The position numbers and the translations under genes are program-made. Positions 44,865 through 56,400 of a stretch of DNA of 64,000 bases are shown here, one piece after another. A model generated the notes under the pieces. The model did no database searches. It had not been told where the DNA came from and saw only the letters and a program-made list of their open reading frames with translations. Each line of letters starts with the position of its first letter. Within the stretch, counting starts at the first letter, position 1. The DNA is from Ricinus communis (lineage: Eukaryota > Streptophyta > Magnoliopsida > Malpighiales > Euphorbiaceae). The DNA lies in contig NC_063256.1 in the NCBI RefSeq assembly GCF_019578655.1, positions 13,702,001-13,766,000 of the forward strand, read 5' to 3'.

Positions 44865-46640
44865 TCACAAATGTAGAAGGTTTGAAATTGGGTTCCACCC
44901 ATAATTCAGGGTCTGTTATCTGTTGGTAGTGCAAACTTTAGCTCAAATGGAATCTCGAAGAATCCTACAAGCTTTGCCACACTATCTCAGCACTTTCATG
45001 TGTATATGTGGATTTGAAATTGGGTTCCACCCATAATTCAGGGTCTCTTATCTGTTGGTAGTGCAAACTTTAGCTCAAATGGAATCTCGCAGAATCCTAC
45101 AAGCTTTGCCGCACTATCTCAGCACTTTCATGTGTATACGTGGATTTGTTCACAGAATGCAGTTTCCTCTGCTTCCCCATTTCATGTACGCCCCTTTCTC
45201 TCGTCGGGATTTAAACGTGAAGTCAACCTCTTTGCCAGAAACTCTCTTTCACGTCTCATTGCTCGAGTTAGTTTATGCAAGACATAAAAGAAAATTAGTT
45301 TAAGCATTACAGCTCCAAGCAATGTGTCAGTTCGTAGGCTAAAAAGAGAGAAAAACCTTGACGATAGAGAAATTGTAAGCTCATCTCCAGCACGAGGAGC
45401 GGGACTTGAATTGCAAAATGCCGCTTCATTTGCTTCCAGCCTGAAGAATATGAAAATGAATTTCCTGATACTAAGTTACTACATAAATTCAAATGAAATT
45501 AACAGGCCAATATAGTAGTAGAGGACCAAATGAACTGCAAATACTATATAGCAAACAAGTAGCTGCTTGTGGTATTGCAGTTTGGCAACTTGTTCCTTCA
45601 ATTCTGTCACATAAGCTCTTATGCTTCTCACGTTCTCCTATGCTGCATTTTCTTCATATTAACTGAATTAGAACGACAATAGCCTGGAGTTCCTTCCCGT
45701 GATGAAACGTCTCCACATTCTTCACTTTTTGTAGGATTCTCTTTCTCAGACTCTGGCTGGGTCTCACCGGATATGAAATGAAGTCTTCATTTTGCGGTGC
45801 TCTGTTTTCAATCTCATTTTCCAAAACTTGCTGGGAAGTTGGAGTCCCAGCAGGGGTATATGACCGCTTCGTTTCCCAACCCTGCAAGGAAAAAGAATTT
45901 CAGGATGTAGTCAACAGGAATCAGATAAGTATCGATATGAAGAAGGATATATTCTACATGTAAAAGTTGGACACAAAAAAAAACGTATGAAATAAAACTT
46001 GACTAATATTCAAATCTGAGGTGAATAATATCAAATTTACTAATATCGGCACCTCTTATAGTTTCAGCAACTTAGTAAAGTAAAATCAAGCCATGCTCCC
46101 ATTTAATGCATATAATATCTTAATGATATTCTCTGAGCCCCATCTGCATGTCTGTGAAGCTGTTTCACTTCCAGCAAGGTCTTCGAAATTTTAATAATCA
46201 TGGGTGATTTCAGAAAGGTTAATAAACTGTTATTCTAATGCTTGCAGCGGCGAAGGAAGCTACACCAACACAAAGATACAGTTCTTCACTAGTCACGCAT
46301 ACTTATAAGATGGCTCAAATGTTGATCATTGGTTGTGGTTTCTTCCACCAACTTCTCGACCACAGCAACTTTCTGCATATGAGAACCACAAAATAACCAG
46401 CAGTTGAGATAACACCTAACAGAAAATCTACTCTTTCAGAAAAAAGAAAGAAAGAAAGAAATGCGTATGCCTCTGGGTCATCTAGAATTCGACCTGATTC
46501 TGAATTCAGCAGGTCCCTGACATTTTCATTGTAAATCTCTAATCAAGAATCTTAATTGTAAAGTCTCTCTGTGCCGTCTGCACCCAGGCCAGTACTCAAA
46601 AGATCAGTTAATGAAGTTACAAAAGGAAACTACAAAATCA
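44865..46640 (-). pseudogene. Kinesin-7 (NACK1/HINKEL-like) pseudogene
   Basis: Minus-strand exon pieces in the right order. Motor-domain piece EIYNENVRDLLNSESG ending DDPE (46471-46539). Then an exon VVEKLVEETTTNDQHLSHLI (46303-46372) with an AG acceptor and GT donor. Then the switch II motif DLAGSE (46164-46181). An exon-like piece with AG and GT borders at about 45770-45886 (GWETKRSYTPAGTPTSQ) is not identified. Finally the C-terminus: RREREFLAKRLTSRL (45200-45259), AKLVGFCEIPFELK, and NPISNLLHL plus stop (44865-44893). Intact NACK kinesins drive phragmoplast expansion in plant cytokinesis. Here the exon between the second and third pieces is missing, frames are broken, the N-terminal motor with the P-loop is absent, and a 132-bp duplication sits in the C-terminus. 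Confidence 0.8.
44880..45144 (-). repeat. 132-bp tandem duplication within the kinesin C-terminus
   Basis: TTTGAAATTGGGTTCCACCC at 44881 recurs at 45013, and TTTCATGTGTATA at 44994 recurs at 45126, both 132 bp apart. The copies differ at only a few positions (for example CTCGAAGAA against CTCGCAGAA). 132 is 44 codons, so the frame is kept. The duplicated part encodes the ESAEIV to FALPTD-like end of the kinesin. R2 lacks this region. Confidence 0.9.
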
Positions 46641-47117
46641 AGTGATTTACTTTAATATATACATCCTGATTTTCCACCCAATTTTTTTGAATATGAAAAG
46701 CCTCCTTTGTTGTCTATTGTGATAATAATTTACAATTTTGATAAACAGTAACAACAGATCCAGATTAAGCAACGATACACTCGTCTCAAAATAAAGAGAT
46801 TAATTCAATCGCAACAAAATCTAAGAAGAAAAAGAAAGAAAAATAGCCTCTAATATAAAAAAAAAAGGAAAAAAAAAAAAAAGAAACCAGCACCAAAAGT
46901 TTCTAAAGAAAAAGAGGAAGGAAAGTTAGCAACAGAGCAACAAAACATTTGGTAAAACCTGCCATTTCTAAAATGATAGTATCCAATTTACATAAAAGAA
47001 AATGATCATGAAACACAACGTTTCCTTCAATTTAAGCGTGGATCTTAAGGAAATAAATTCAATACTCACGGAATTCTCAAGATAAGAACAATGCGGCAAG
47101 CTTTTCAAACTGAATCA

Positions 47118-47145
47118 GAGAAAGAGAGAGAGAGAGAGGGAGGAG
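47118..47145. repeat. GA-rich microsatellite in R1
   Basis: AGAGAAAGAGAGAGAGAGAG run, with a slightly longer form in R2 at 56897-56923. It lies upstream (minus strand) of the kinesin exons. The splice-like GTGAGTATTG (complement near 47063-47072) suggests this could be an old 5' UTR exon, which is conjecture. Confidence 0.6.
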
Positions 47146-48949
47146 TTTTTAGAGAGAGAAGGAAAGAGAATGGGTATTTTTGAGGACGAAGAAGAAGAGA
47201 TTTGTTTGTCTGTGTCTTTAATGAAGAAAAAAGGGCAGCTTTGTGTTGTGACCCACAATATAAACATTTGATTTTGTGAGCCCCAACGGCTAGTTTCTGT
47301 TTTTTTTTTTTTTAATTACTTCTGTGTTATTAGCAATTGCATATTCTTCTGCTGTGTTGGCGTGCCTTTAGTCGCCCATGCCAAATGGAGTTTTTTGTTC
47401 GGGTTGGTTGATTAATTTCTGCACACATAATTGGAACGAAAGTTAAAGAGAAAAATTTTGTATATATGCTAGAATTTTGTTTGCAAGCTAGTTTTACGGT
47501 TTTTTGTTTTAACCAATAAGATGATAAGCCATAATGGACATTTTGTATATTTGAAAAAAAATTAAATTAAAATTCCATTAAAATATATATATCTAAATAT
47601 GTTCTAAATTCATTTAAAAATTATCTTTATTATTTAAATTTATCTAAATCCAAATAAAAATACCTGCATATATACTATCCGAACTCCTTAAGGACTAATT
47701 TAATATATATAATTATAAAATAAACTTTTAAATATTTAAATATCGGATATCTTGCCTATTAAATATCTATTTACATAAATATTATTAAATAGATGTTCAT
47801 TTCTAATAATTAAAATATTAGATATATTAACAAATATTAATAATATTACACTATTTTTAAAAATTGTATTATCTTATCAATAGATAAACTAACGAGTTTC
47901 ATCATTTATTTATTGTAACTTAGGCTATATTATTTTTGCAATTACCTCTACAATGCATTCAAAAGAAAATAGAGGATAGCAATTGTCACTGCTAATAGTT
48001 GGCATGTACTCCATTTAAGTTCTTACATAAAGAATTAAAATGAAAGAATCAGTTGTATATATTAACTTCAGAAAGGTCTTAAATTCAAGTTCTTTTTTCC
48101 TCATTTGTAATTCGAAATAACTTCTTAGCATTATAATATAATCATATTTTCTTGAATTTGGTAAAATAATTTATATTACCCTTAATACTATAGTTTATCT
48201 TATATTTTTAAAATATATCTTTTACTAATTAATACAATTACATTGCTCAATTTTGTTAATCTTATTAATTATTAATAACAATATTTTTCTGTCAAAACAA
48301 TATGTAAATCTTAATACATTTGTGTATAAATCTGAGTTAATTATTATTATTTTATTGAAGTTTGGATAAATTTAAAAGTCCAATCTTGCTTTTTAAAAAG
48401 TAAACTAATTCCTCCATAATATTTGCTTTCATAATTATTAACTCTTTTTTTATTTTGTTTTTATCAGTCACAAAGATCTTAATTTGGTCATTATACTTAT
48501 TATAAGTTTAATTTGATACAATAGAGAGTTAAATTTAGTTTTTAGACTTAATATCAAATATTAAAATTCTTTTAAAATAATTTATATTTTTAAATTTTTC
48601 TGATTTCCTTGAATTCTTTTAGAAAGAAAATCATGGATAGATCTTTTTATTTATTTATTGATCTTTTAGGAAAAAAATCATAGATAGCTCATTTAATTAT
48701 TCATTATTTTTTTGTAATTAATACACTAATGAAAATAATTTATGCAACTAAATTCAAAAGTAAAAACTAATTCAAAGTTAATTTAATATACATAATGCAA
48801 ATAATTTATGCATCAAGATTAATGAATTTGATAATAGTAGTAAGTGTTGGAATTAATTGTGTATGAAAATAATAGGAATAAACTGATAGTTGAGAGTTTC
48901 AACTATTTAAAATAAAAGATAACAAAAAAATTAATTTTTCTCATTAAAA

Positions 48950-49449
48950 CTAAAGGGAAAAGGTGTACTTTTATCCTTAACATTTAGTGCGATGAGCGAC
49001 TTAGTTCTTAATCTATTTCTAAACGTAATTAAACTCTTAAAGTATCAAAAAACCTGTAATTTAAGCTCTTCGCAATAACAAAATAATTATCACCATTGCT
49101 TCAAGTTGACACCATTATTTCTCCTTCTCCATGTTCTTCTTTTTCTTTCTTTCCCTATCCCATTTAAATCTAAGAAGAATACTCATAAATGAAATTTGTT
49201 GGATTATTTGACATAAAACTTGTAATCTTGCTATAATCTTTTATGTGGAGCGAGTCCCATAAGCATGTATTTATTTTGTCAAATTATTGTAGTTCTATTA
49301 AGATTGGAACATTTCATTGTTATGATGAACAACGTTATCTGTCGATTTCAACCAAATCAACATAATATAAGAAAATTGAGCATCAGATATACAGGTATTC
49401 AAAGGTTGAATCTTATTTTAAGACCTCCTCACTAAATTACAAGCATAAT
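48950..49449. other. Sequence unique to R1 between repeat unit and LTR
   Basis: Homology with R2 ends after TTTTTCTCATTAAAACTA at 48949. The 500 bp up to the solo LTR are AT-rich with no recognised gene or repeat. Confidence 0.5.
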
Positions 49450-51647
49450 TGTAATACCTCATAATTCATGAAGTTTAATTTTATTATTTTTCAGAGATAT
49501 TTTAAAATTTTCTTTAGTTAAATGCTTATTTTTCAATTAAACTTGGATTTAATTGACACTAGATATTATTATTTATTTATTGTATAGGATTCTTATTATT
49601 ATTATTTTAAGTCTAAAAGTTAGTGTTACATTATTGAAGTAATAATTAAGTATATAAATATATGTATAATTATAAAAATAGGAAAATTGAGCAAATAATT
49701 AGTTTTGGGGGGCATTTTCTATAGCAAGAATTTTTAAGGATCAAAGTGCATTTTCTCCTAAAACACAACCAAATCAGCAGCCCCTCTCTTTTCTTCTTCT
49801 TCTTCCCGCGCGTCAGGCTCCCCACCACCATTTTTCACTCATTTTCTTCCATAACCATTGCCCATTTCTACCAACGATCCACTTGCTAGCCTTATTTTGC
49901 AAATCAGACATCAAAAATGGACTCGCCACCACCAAAAATGTCAAGAGTAGCCCTTTTCTCTATTTTTCCATCACTGGAAGCTATGTCCAAATCTCAATGG
50001 AGCCGAAGCTTTCCGGCCTCTATTCGATGGTTTCCGATGAGATTCCTGAAAAGATATTTGCATATCTGGACTCCATGAATCATAAGTTTCGCGTTGGCTC
50101 CTCCAGATTCAAATTCTGACATTATTGACTATACCGGCTTTTGGGGCCCGGTATTTTTCGGACGTGCAGAACTTTAGATTTTTGGCTTTGTAAAAATTTA
50201 TTTGGACTCGATAAATTAATTAAAAAATTTTAAAAATATTTTCACCATTAATAATTAATTTTAAACAAATAATTAAATTAAAATAAATTCATTGTTAGAT
50301 TAATTATAAACATTATGGACTAATTAGTGGAATTAAAAAAATTATTTAGCTTTGTAATAACTGTGACTATGAATAATTAAATTAAATTTTGAGAAATTAT
50401 TTGTGAGTTGGATTATGAAATAAATATTAATGTCGGACTGTTATTTATTAGTTGTGAACTGTGTTGTATTGCGTAGCCGGAAAAATGATGCAAATATGGG
50501 TGATCCGACTACTGTAAATATTTGATAAATATTGGAAGTGTTTTTAGCAGGTTCTAGACCGGTTATACATAGGATAAATGTCTGTATTTTAGGGGAGGTT
50601 CTACCGAGTTTTCAACAGAACTATGAGTTAAAGTCGTATAATCCACGGTGTATGTGTCATGTCACTATTTAATACAATTTAAATATTGTTATTACTATTT
50701 ATTATTATTATTATTATTATCTTAATTGCCATTATTTGCATCACTATTATTATATTTACTATGAATATTGCATCTAACCATAATTTCATTTAAACCGACG
50801 CTATTCAATTTTAGCATTTAATATTAAATTGAGTAATTCTATGATTGTCTGTGATTTACGTTATTTTAATATTATTGATGCTAAGATTGTACTGTAACTC
50901 AGGATGAGACGGCAGTAGAATATGTCATCTGATGGGTTGCATTAGGACCGCGCACCGATATAAATCAGAGACACGTAATAGGGGAATAAGAGAGTCGATG
51001 TGCCCTGGTCGAGCATTGCTCTCCAAACGCTAGTCTTATTGGAAATAAGAGAGTCGATTGCCTGATAGAATTGGAGTATAGGATTTTGCTGATGTTCTAA
51101 TCATGTATTTATTAAATTGAATTTTCTGAAATATGATATGACGCGTACTTTAATTATTTCATGATAGTTTATATTTATTTAAATAATTATTTTATTGTGA
51201 TAGTTGTGTTTGTTTGGGATTATATGATTTTAACTCACCCTTGAGACTGACAGTCTCAAACTAAATTTTTCAGGTGATAATTAAGTTATTTGCAGCTTCT
51301 CTCATTTTGCCAACCCGACTTTTTCCTGCCTCGGGCTTAACGTAACTATTTTTCTTATATTTCTAATTACATAAATTTTTCGATACTCCACAGTATTTGC
51401 ATTTTCAGATTTATTATTTCTATTTGATTTGACAAACAACCTGTTGATGTATTAATTTTATTATTACTGATAAACTGATATAAATTCTGTTGTAATTGTG
51501 TGGATGAATATTAGTAAATGAAATATTAGTATATAGAATAAAATTATATTTTAGTTGAGTCTTGATTAGCTAGGCTTGTTACAGGTTTCGGTGGTAAGCC
51601 TACCTATTCCCTAGCGCCAGTCACGGCCCACGGATCAGGTCGTGATA
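49450..51647 (+). mobile_element. Solo LTR, diverged member of the large-LTR superfamily
   Basis: 2198 bp, TGTAATACCTCATAATTC to GGTCGTGATA. Flanked by ATAAT (49445-49449) and ATAAC (51648-51652), a 4/5 target duplication. Family landmarks are GGTCGAGCATTGCTCTCC near 51007, GGTTTCGGTGGTAAGCCTAC near the end, and TTTTAACTCACCC followed by GAGACTGACAGTCTC near 51230. It is clearly more diverged than the LTRs in the array, and its central block (49780-50120) is only moderately GC-rich. A 78-codon open frame at 49883-50119 is judged fortuitous. Confidence 0.8.
50697..50721. repeat. ATT microsatellite inside solo LTR
   Basis: Run of ATT/TTA trinucleotides at the end of a TTATTACTATTTATTATTAT stretch. 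Confidence 0.8.
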
Positions 51648-52724
51648 ATAACTTAGTTAACCATTGTATATTCTTTTTCCACTTAGAGAAAAGGTTATTT
51701 GTACTAGAAATAGTTGTGGTCAAATGCAATGCATATATATATGATTTTTAATTCATGTAAGCAGTTCTTTATAAAGACTTATGCTCAACTTGTATATAAA
51801 AGAGAGCTTTATAGAAATTTTCTTATTCTACTTTTTGTTTCATCGTTTAGATTCAATCCAGCAAGTTTGGAAGGATGAGCTCTTGACAACCTTTTTGTTG
51901 CTATTTCTATATATGAAAATAGTGTATTGACATAATCTTTTTATTTCCTAATTGGCTCTCTATCTGTGCGTATAGGTATCTTTTTTTAAATTTGGCATGA
52001 ATGGCTACTTTATGCTGTAAAAGGTTATTTCTTCTCTTAATCTTAATATCAGTAAACTTTTCACCACCTTTTTAGTTAATCAATTTCTTTGTTATTTAAT
52101 CTTTCACTACTGTTTCAGCTTCCTACTTTTAACTTTTCTCCAATTATCAGCTCTCTGTATATTTAGGTAACTGAATATGAATGATAAGATGCATTAGTTA
52201 TTTCGAGTTATAATTTTGCTCCAGTCCTAACTGTATGAAAGATCAAAAGGAATAAATAAGTGTCATCTCTGATTCAATTTCTCACAAACAGAAGTTTCCA
52301 GGCCTATACAAGAATTTGGTTTATTTACTTAAGGAATGGATGGTTGTTAAAGATTTGAATCTCATATGTATTTCTTCTACAATCTTGTCTATTTGATTAA
52401 GCATCAATATAATCATTTAATTGCACACTATCAGAGTTAATTTTATGGTCTTAGTGTTTTCCATCAACTAGTCCATCAATATTTTCAACCTTTTATAGTA
52501 GCTCAAATAGGACACTGAGAAAAAAATCTTAATTCAGGAGCTTTATTTATTTATTTTTTCCTTGTATTGCATTAATGTAGAATTTGCTCATGACCTACAA
52601 CGATAACTGTATCTATAATTGTAATGATTTCTTATGAAATTTTTAACAAAGCATAGAACAAATATAGGTTGCATTAATTTTAACCGTGACGATAACCATA
52701 AAACACGTTGGAAATTCATAAAGA

Positions 52725-54303
52725 CACTGAAAATGTGTCGCTAGAAATTATCTGCAAGAAAATCGTTGGTAAAGGAATAAATTTGGAGACCCACCTGGCA
52801 TCAATGTCAAAGATATAGGCGAAACGCACATGTATCCCTTTATTATGCGTTTTGGATGCAAGCTCAAAGTATATAAATGGAATATGAGAAATATTAAGAG
52901 GAAGATGAGACTTTTTTTTTTTTTTTTCACTTCTAGAAATCAAATTCAAGAAAACAAAAAGGGCTTAAATAAAGAAAAGGTAGGTGTATGCCACACATAA
53001 GCGATGTTGATAACTATATTGTCGTCTCTTCCGAAACTATCATTGCCTTGTAAGTTTTTCGACTCGCTCTTGTTCTTGTTTATTGCATGTCTCTGTAACA
53101 CAATAATCTAAATTCTAAAATATTTTCTTTAATAATTAAATTCTTCAATTTGCATTTTTTGAGTATTACCCACTGGCACTCTATTCAAATTGTACCTTTT
53201 ACAATAGAATTATGGGGCCAAGTTTGCATTTTCTGGGTACTACCCATTTCATTTCTGGACATAACTCACTAGCTATATTATTGTTTTGAATGGTTGTTTT
53301 CTTTCCCCTATTCGTAAGTGGAGATTGCTTCTGGCAGATAGAACCCCTTCTGCTTCTTCCACTTCAGCAAAAAATTTTGCGTTAAAGAAGCCCATAGTGC
53401 CCTGCTGTCATAATTTCAAGGATGACAGGTAGAACATTAAGATTATTGAATTCATTAAATGTTTATTCTTAACATTGGTTAGTTTCTTAGATGAACATTT
53501 ACTTGTACCACGAGTTAGCATTTGGAGAAGCTGGATTATCTTATTTGCATTAAGGTATCGAGGACTCCCAAAAACTTGAAGCTCCCTCCTGTTTTATGCA
53601 GATTTTATACTATATCCGGATTTCAATTAAAAGAATTCTCATGTTATAATTTATACTTTGTGGTCTTTTTAATAAAATTACATTCTTTATTATGCTAAGG
53701 CACAATTGACTGAGTTTCGATCCTATATGACGCGTGAAAATTATTTCAATGAAGGTGCTGTTCTTGTCTTTCTTTTTTCTCCTATATTGTTCCTTTTCTC
53801 TTAGGTGTTTAGTGGCAGTAAAGGTACTAAAGAATTACAAAGAAGCTTGGAGTGACTCCTCCATAGAAGTGACATCGTTTTCTCATTGAAGCCCAAGCAT
53901 ATTACACATTTGATTGGTATAAAAGATAATTATCCAAGTTTGGAGTTTATACTTTATTAACCAAAGGAAGCTTAATCAAAAAGCTCACAAGGTGATATTT
54001 TGCGGCCACTATTGTTGCTTTTTTGTTTTCTTTTAATTTTTTTTGAAACTAGTGTGCTTTTTAAAAAAAAAATTAATACCTTATAATTTATTCCCCAAAT
54101 ACTGGACGAATACCGATTTATATTTTAAATTGACGCAAGTCACAAGATATGTATTCGTACTTTTTTCTGACAGTTCTAATAGTTGGGGTAAAACTATTTA
54201 ACTTTTAAGATTTGATAGTATTCTAACGTTTTAAAAATATATTCCCTTTCAATTCTGTAATAATATAACACTTTTTTCATTAATTATTTTTTATTACTTA
54301 ACT
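52725..54303. other. R2-specific block, unassigned
   Basis: R1 and R3 read straight through AATTCATAAAAG into TTGAACTATTG, while R2 has about 1.58 kb between these words. The block is AT-rich with poly-A/T runs (52912-52927, 54061-54072). The open frame at 52716-52949 has no recognisable similarity. It may be an insertion in R2, or a loss in the ancestor of R1 and R3. Confidence 0.6.
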
Positions 54304-56269
54304 GTTGAACTATTGAAAAGTTTAGTGCTACTTTTCTTTTGTTACTTTTGTCCTAGAATTTATTAGAACTAGTTTTTTTTTTTTTAAATAGTAGAATTGA
54401 AATAATGGCTATAATATTTGGGGGAAAATATAAATTGTATTTAGGGGCTCAAAAGACTTAGGTTTAAGCAGATTGAAGGAGCTCAGCCTGAAATCAAAGT
54501 TATGGCAAGTGTGCTCGGGGAGTCTTTAACTAGGGGTGAACTAGAAGCTATTGATAGGCCAATCCAGCTGGCTGAGAGATGAGATTTGATTAGAGGGTCA
54601 ATTGGATATTTTTCATATGCCCAAGTCAACATGGGATAAGAGTTTATAAGGATTTGGATTATTTTATTAAAAAAAGAACAAGCACGAGTTCAACTCTAGA
54701 CTCGATGAGATCTATAAACACTATAAGCATACTGTGATAAAAGAATAGATGAAAAAGACTTGATGGACACGAAGGTAATAGTTAAATCTTCTGAAAGTAT
54801 CCTTAGCCACAAGAAACCTTCAGTGGTACTGCTCCTGCCAACACCAACAATAATGCCACCGCTAATCAACTACCACCCATTACTTTGGTGGTAAAGCACA
54901 AAGGAAATGGTGGTCCTTTTGAGTTTGTTGATAGTGACGATGAAGTGCTGATTCTTCTCGCTTTTTCACTAAAGATCCTCGACTTGAGAAAATGATGAAA
55001 CAAATGGATAAGATGAAAGGATGGATGGGAAGGAATACCTCAAAGGGAGAGCTAGAGATTATAGGTTTGAAAAGTTACGCACGAATAGAGAAGGTTTGAG
55101 GCATCCCTATCTGCAGATTCCACGAAAGTAAATGAATCTTTGCCTAACCTAATAAAATTACATTAATCTGGTCAATTCTACTTATTTTAAAGCATGAACC
55201 TTTTCTTATATAAAACATGAGCAACCAAATTCTGACCTAATTGGTACCCCAATTAGCCCTAGCGGGAGGTAGTTTGGTATCTTAAATTTTATCTTTACAT
55301 GCAAGGTGAATACAATTTTATTACCTAAATCTAGATGCCGGATTCTTGTTCATCCTATGAGCATGTGAGTGATCAATCACCCATAAATTTTAAGTTGATT
55401 TTAATCCCTTATATGTATGGTGAAAACCTAAAAACAATAAAATAAAACATACATAGAAGGGGGGGAGGAGAAAAGAGAAATCCAGAAAAGGATTAAGGAG
55501 ATCGGGGCGATTAAGGGTGGGAATTAATTACAATCATGGCTTAAAAACATCAAAGATAAGAAATTTAACTAATTAATTAACTAAAACTAATCCTAAAAGT
55601 CCAAAAAAGATCAGTTATAATCTCTAAATCGAGTAAGTAGAATCCGTCGCTATGAAAAAATTTTAGGTTAGTAAAGGAAATTAAGTAAGAAGCAAATAAA
55701 CAAACAAATTAAATAATACTGGTAAAGAAACAACCTGTTACTCGTGGATAGATGGTCCTGAAGGCTTCTTCAACAATGTCCTGAAAGTAGCAAATTTATC
55801 TAATTGTGATGGATATAACACAAATGATCGCAGTCAATTAAAAGACTTGACTAAGACGCAGAAGTAACAAACAAACATTTGATAACTCAGATTTTATTGT
55901 ACAGTTAGTGTTGTCTTTATCCACACTGTTAGAAATTTGTAAAGTTGCAGAAAAATTCCAAGATATTTACTAACGTTGCTGGTATTCTTGGCAGGAAAGG
56001 AGAAAAGGAAAAAAAATTAATTAAACCTGCTGGTATCAAACAATCAATAGAGGAAATGCTTGCTTGAAATATATGAAGATTGCCATATCCAAACCCTCTT
56101 CCTATGCACAACCTATCACACCATAATTTGAGCAAAAGTAAAGATATAAATAAATGGTTCTCATATACTTTCTGCATATCAGAACCACAAAATAACCAGC
56201 AGTTGAGATAACACCTAACAGAAAATCTACTCTTTCAGAAAAAAGAAAGAAAGAAAGAAATGCGTATGC

Positions 56270-56400
56270 CTCTGGGTCATCTAGAATTCGACCTGATTCT
56301 GAATTCAGCAGGTCCCTGACATTTTCATTCTAAATCTCTAATCAAGAATCTTAATTGTAAAGTCTCTCTGTGGGGTCTGTACCCAGGCCAGTACTCAAAA
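56270..56400 (-). pseudogene. Kinesin-7-like exon remnant in R2
   Basis: Matches the motor-domain exon at 46471-46600. NVRDLLNSESG and DDPE are readable on the minus strand, but the usual YNE word is damaged (CATTCTAAATC in place of CATTGTAAATC). The following exons (46120-46380 and the C-terminus) are missing because R2 jumps from the equivalent of 44780 to that of 46370. Only this exon and the upstream non-coding sequence survive. Confidence 0.75.

Larger units (their letters stand above)
40566..48949. repeat. Segmental repeat copy R1
   Basis: Co-linear with R2 (51648-58596) and R3 (61605-64000). Shared landmarks are ATAACTTAATTGGCC (start), CTTGTATATAAAAGAGAGCTTT, GAACTATTGAAAAGTTTAGTG, AGCCCTAGCGGGAGGTA and GATAGTATCCAATTTACAT. 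Relative to R3 it lacks ~420 bp after 41360. Relative to R2 it has extra DNA at about 42165-43245, 43907-44350 and 44780-46370. It is clearly closer to R3 than to R2. Besides the gag relic and kinesin pseudogene it is AT-rich with no supported gene. Confidence 0.88.

Noticed and set aside
49883..50119. 78-codon frame in the solo LTR at 49450-51647
   Set aside because: Lies inside an LTR, has no known domain, and the LTR is otherwise non-coding.
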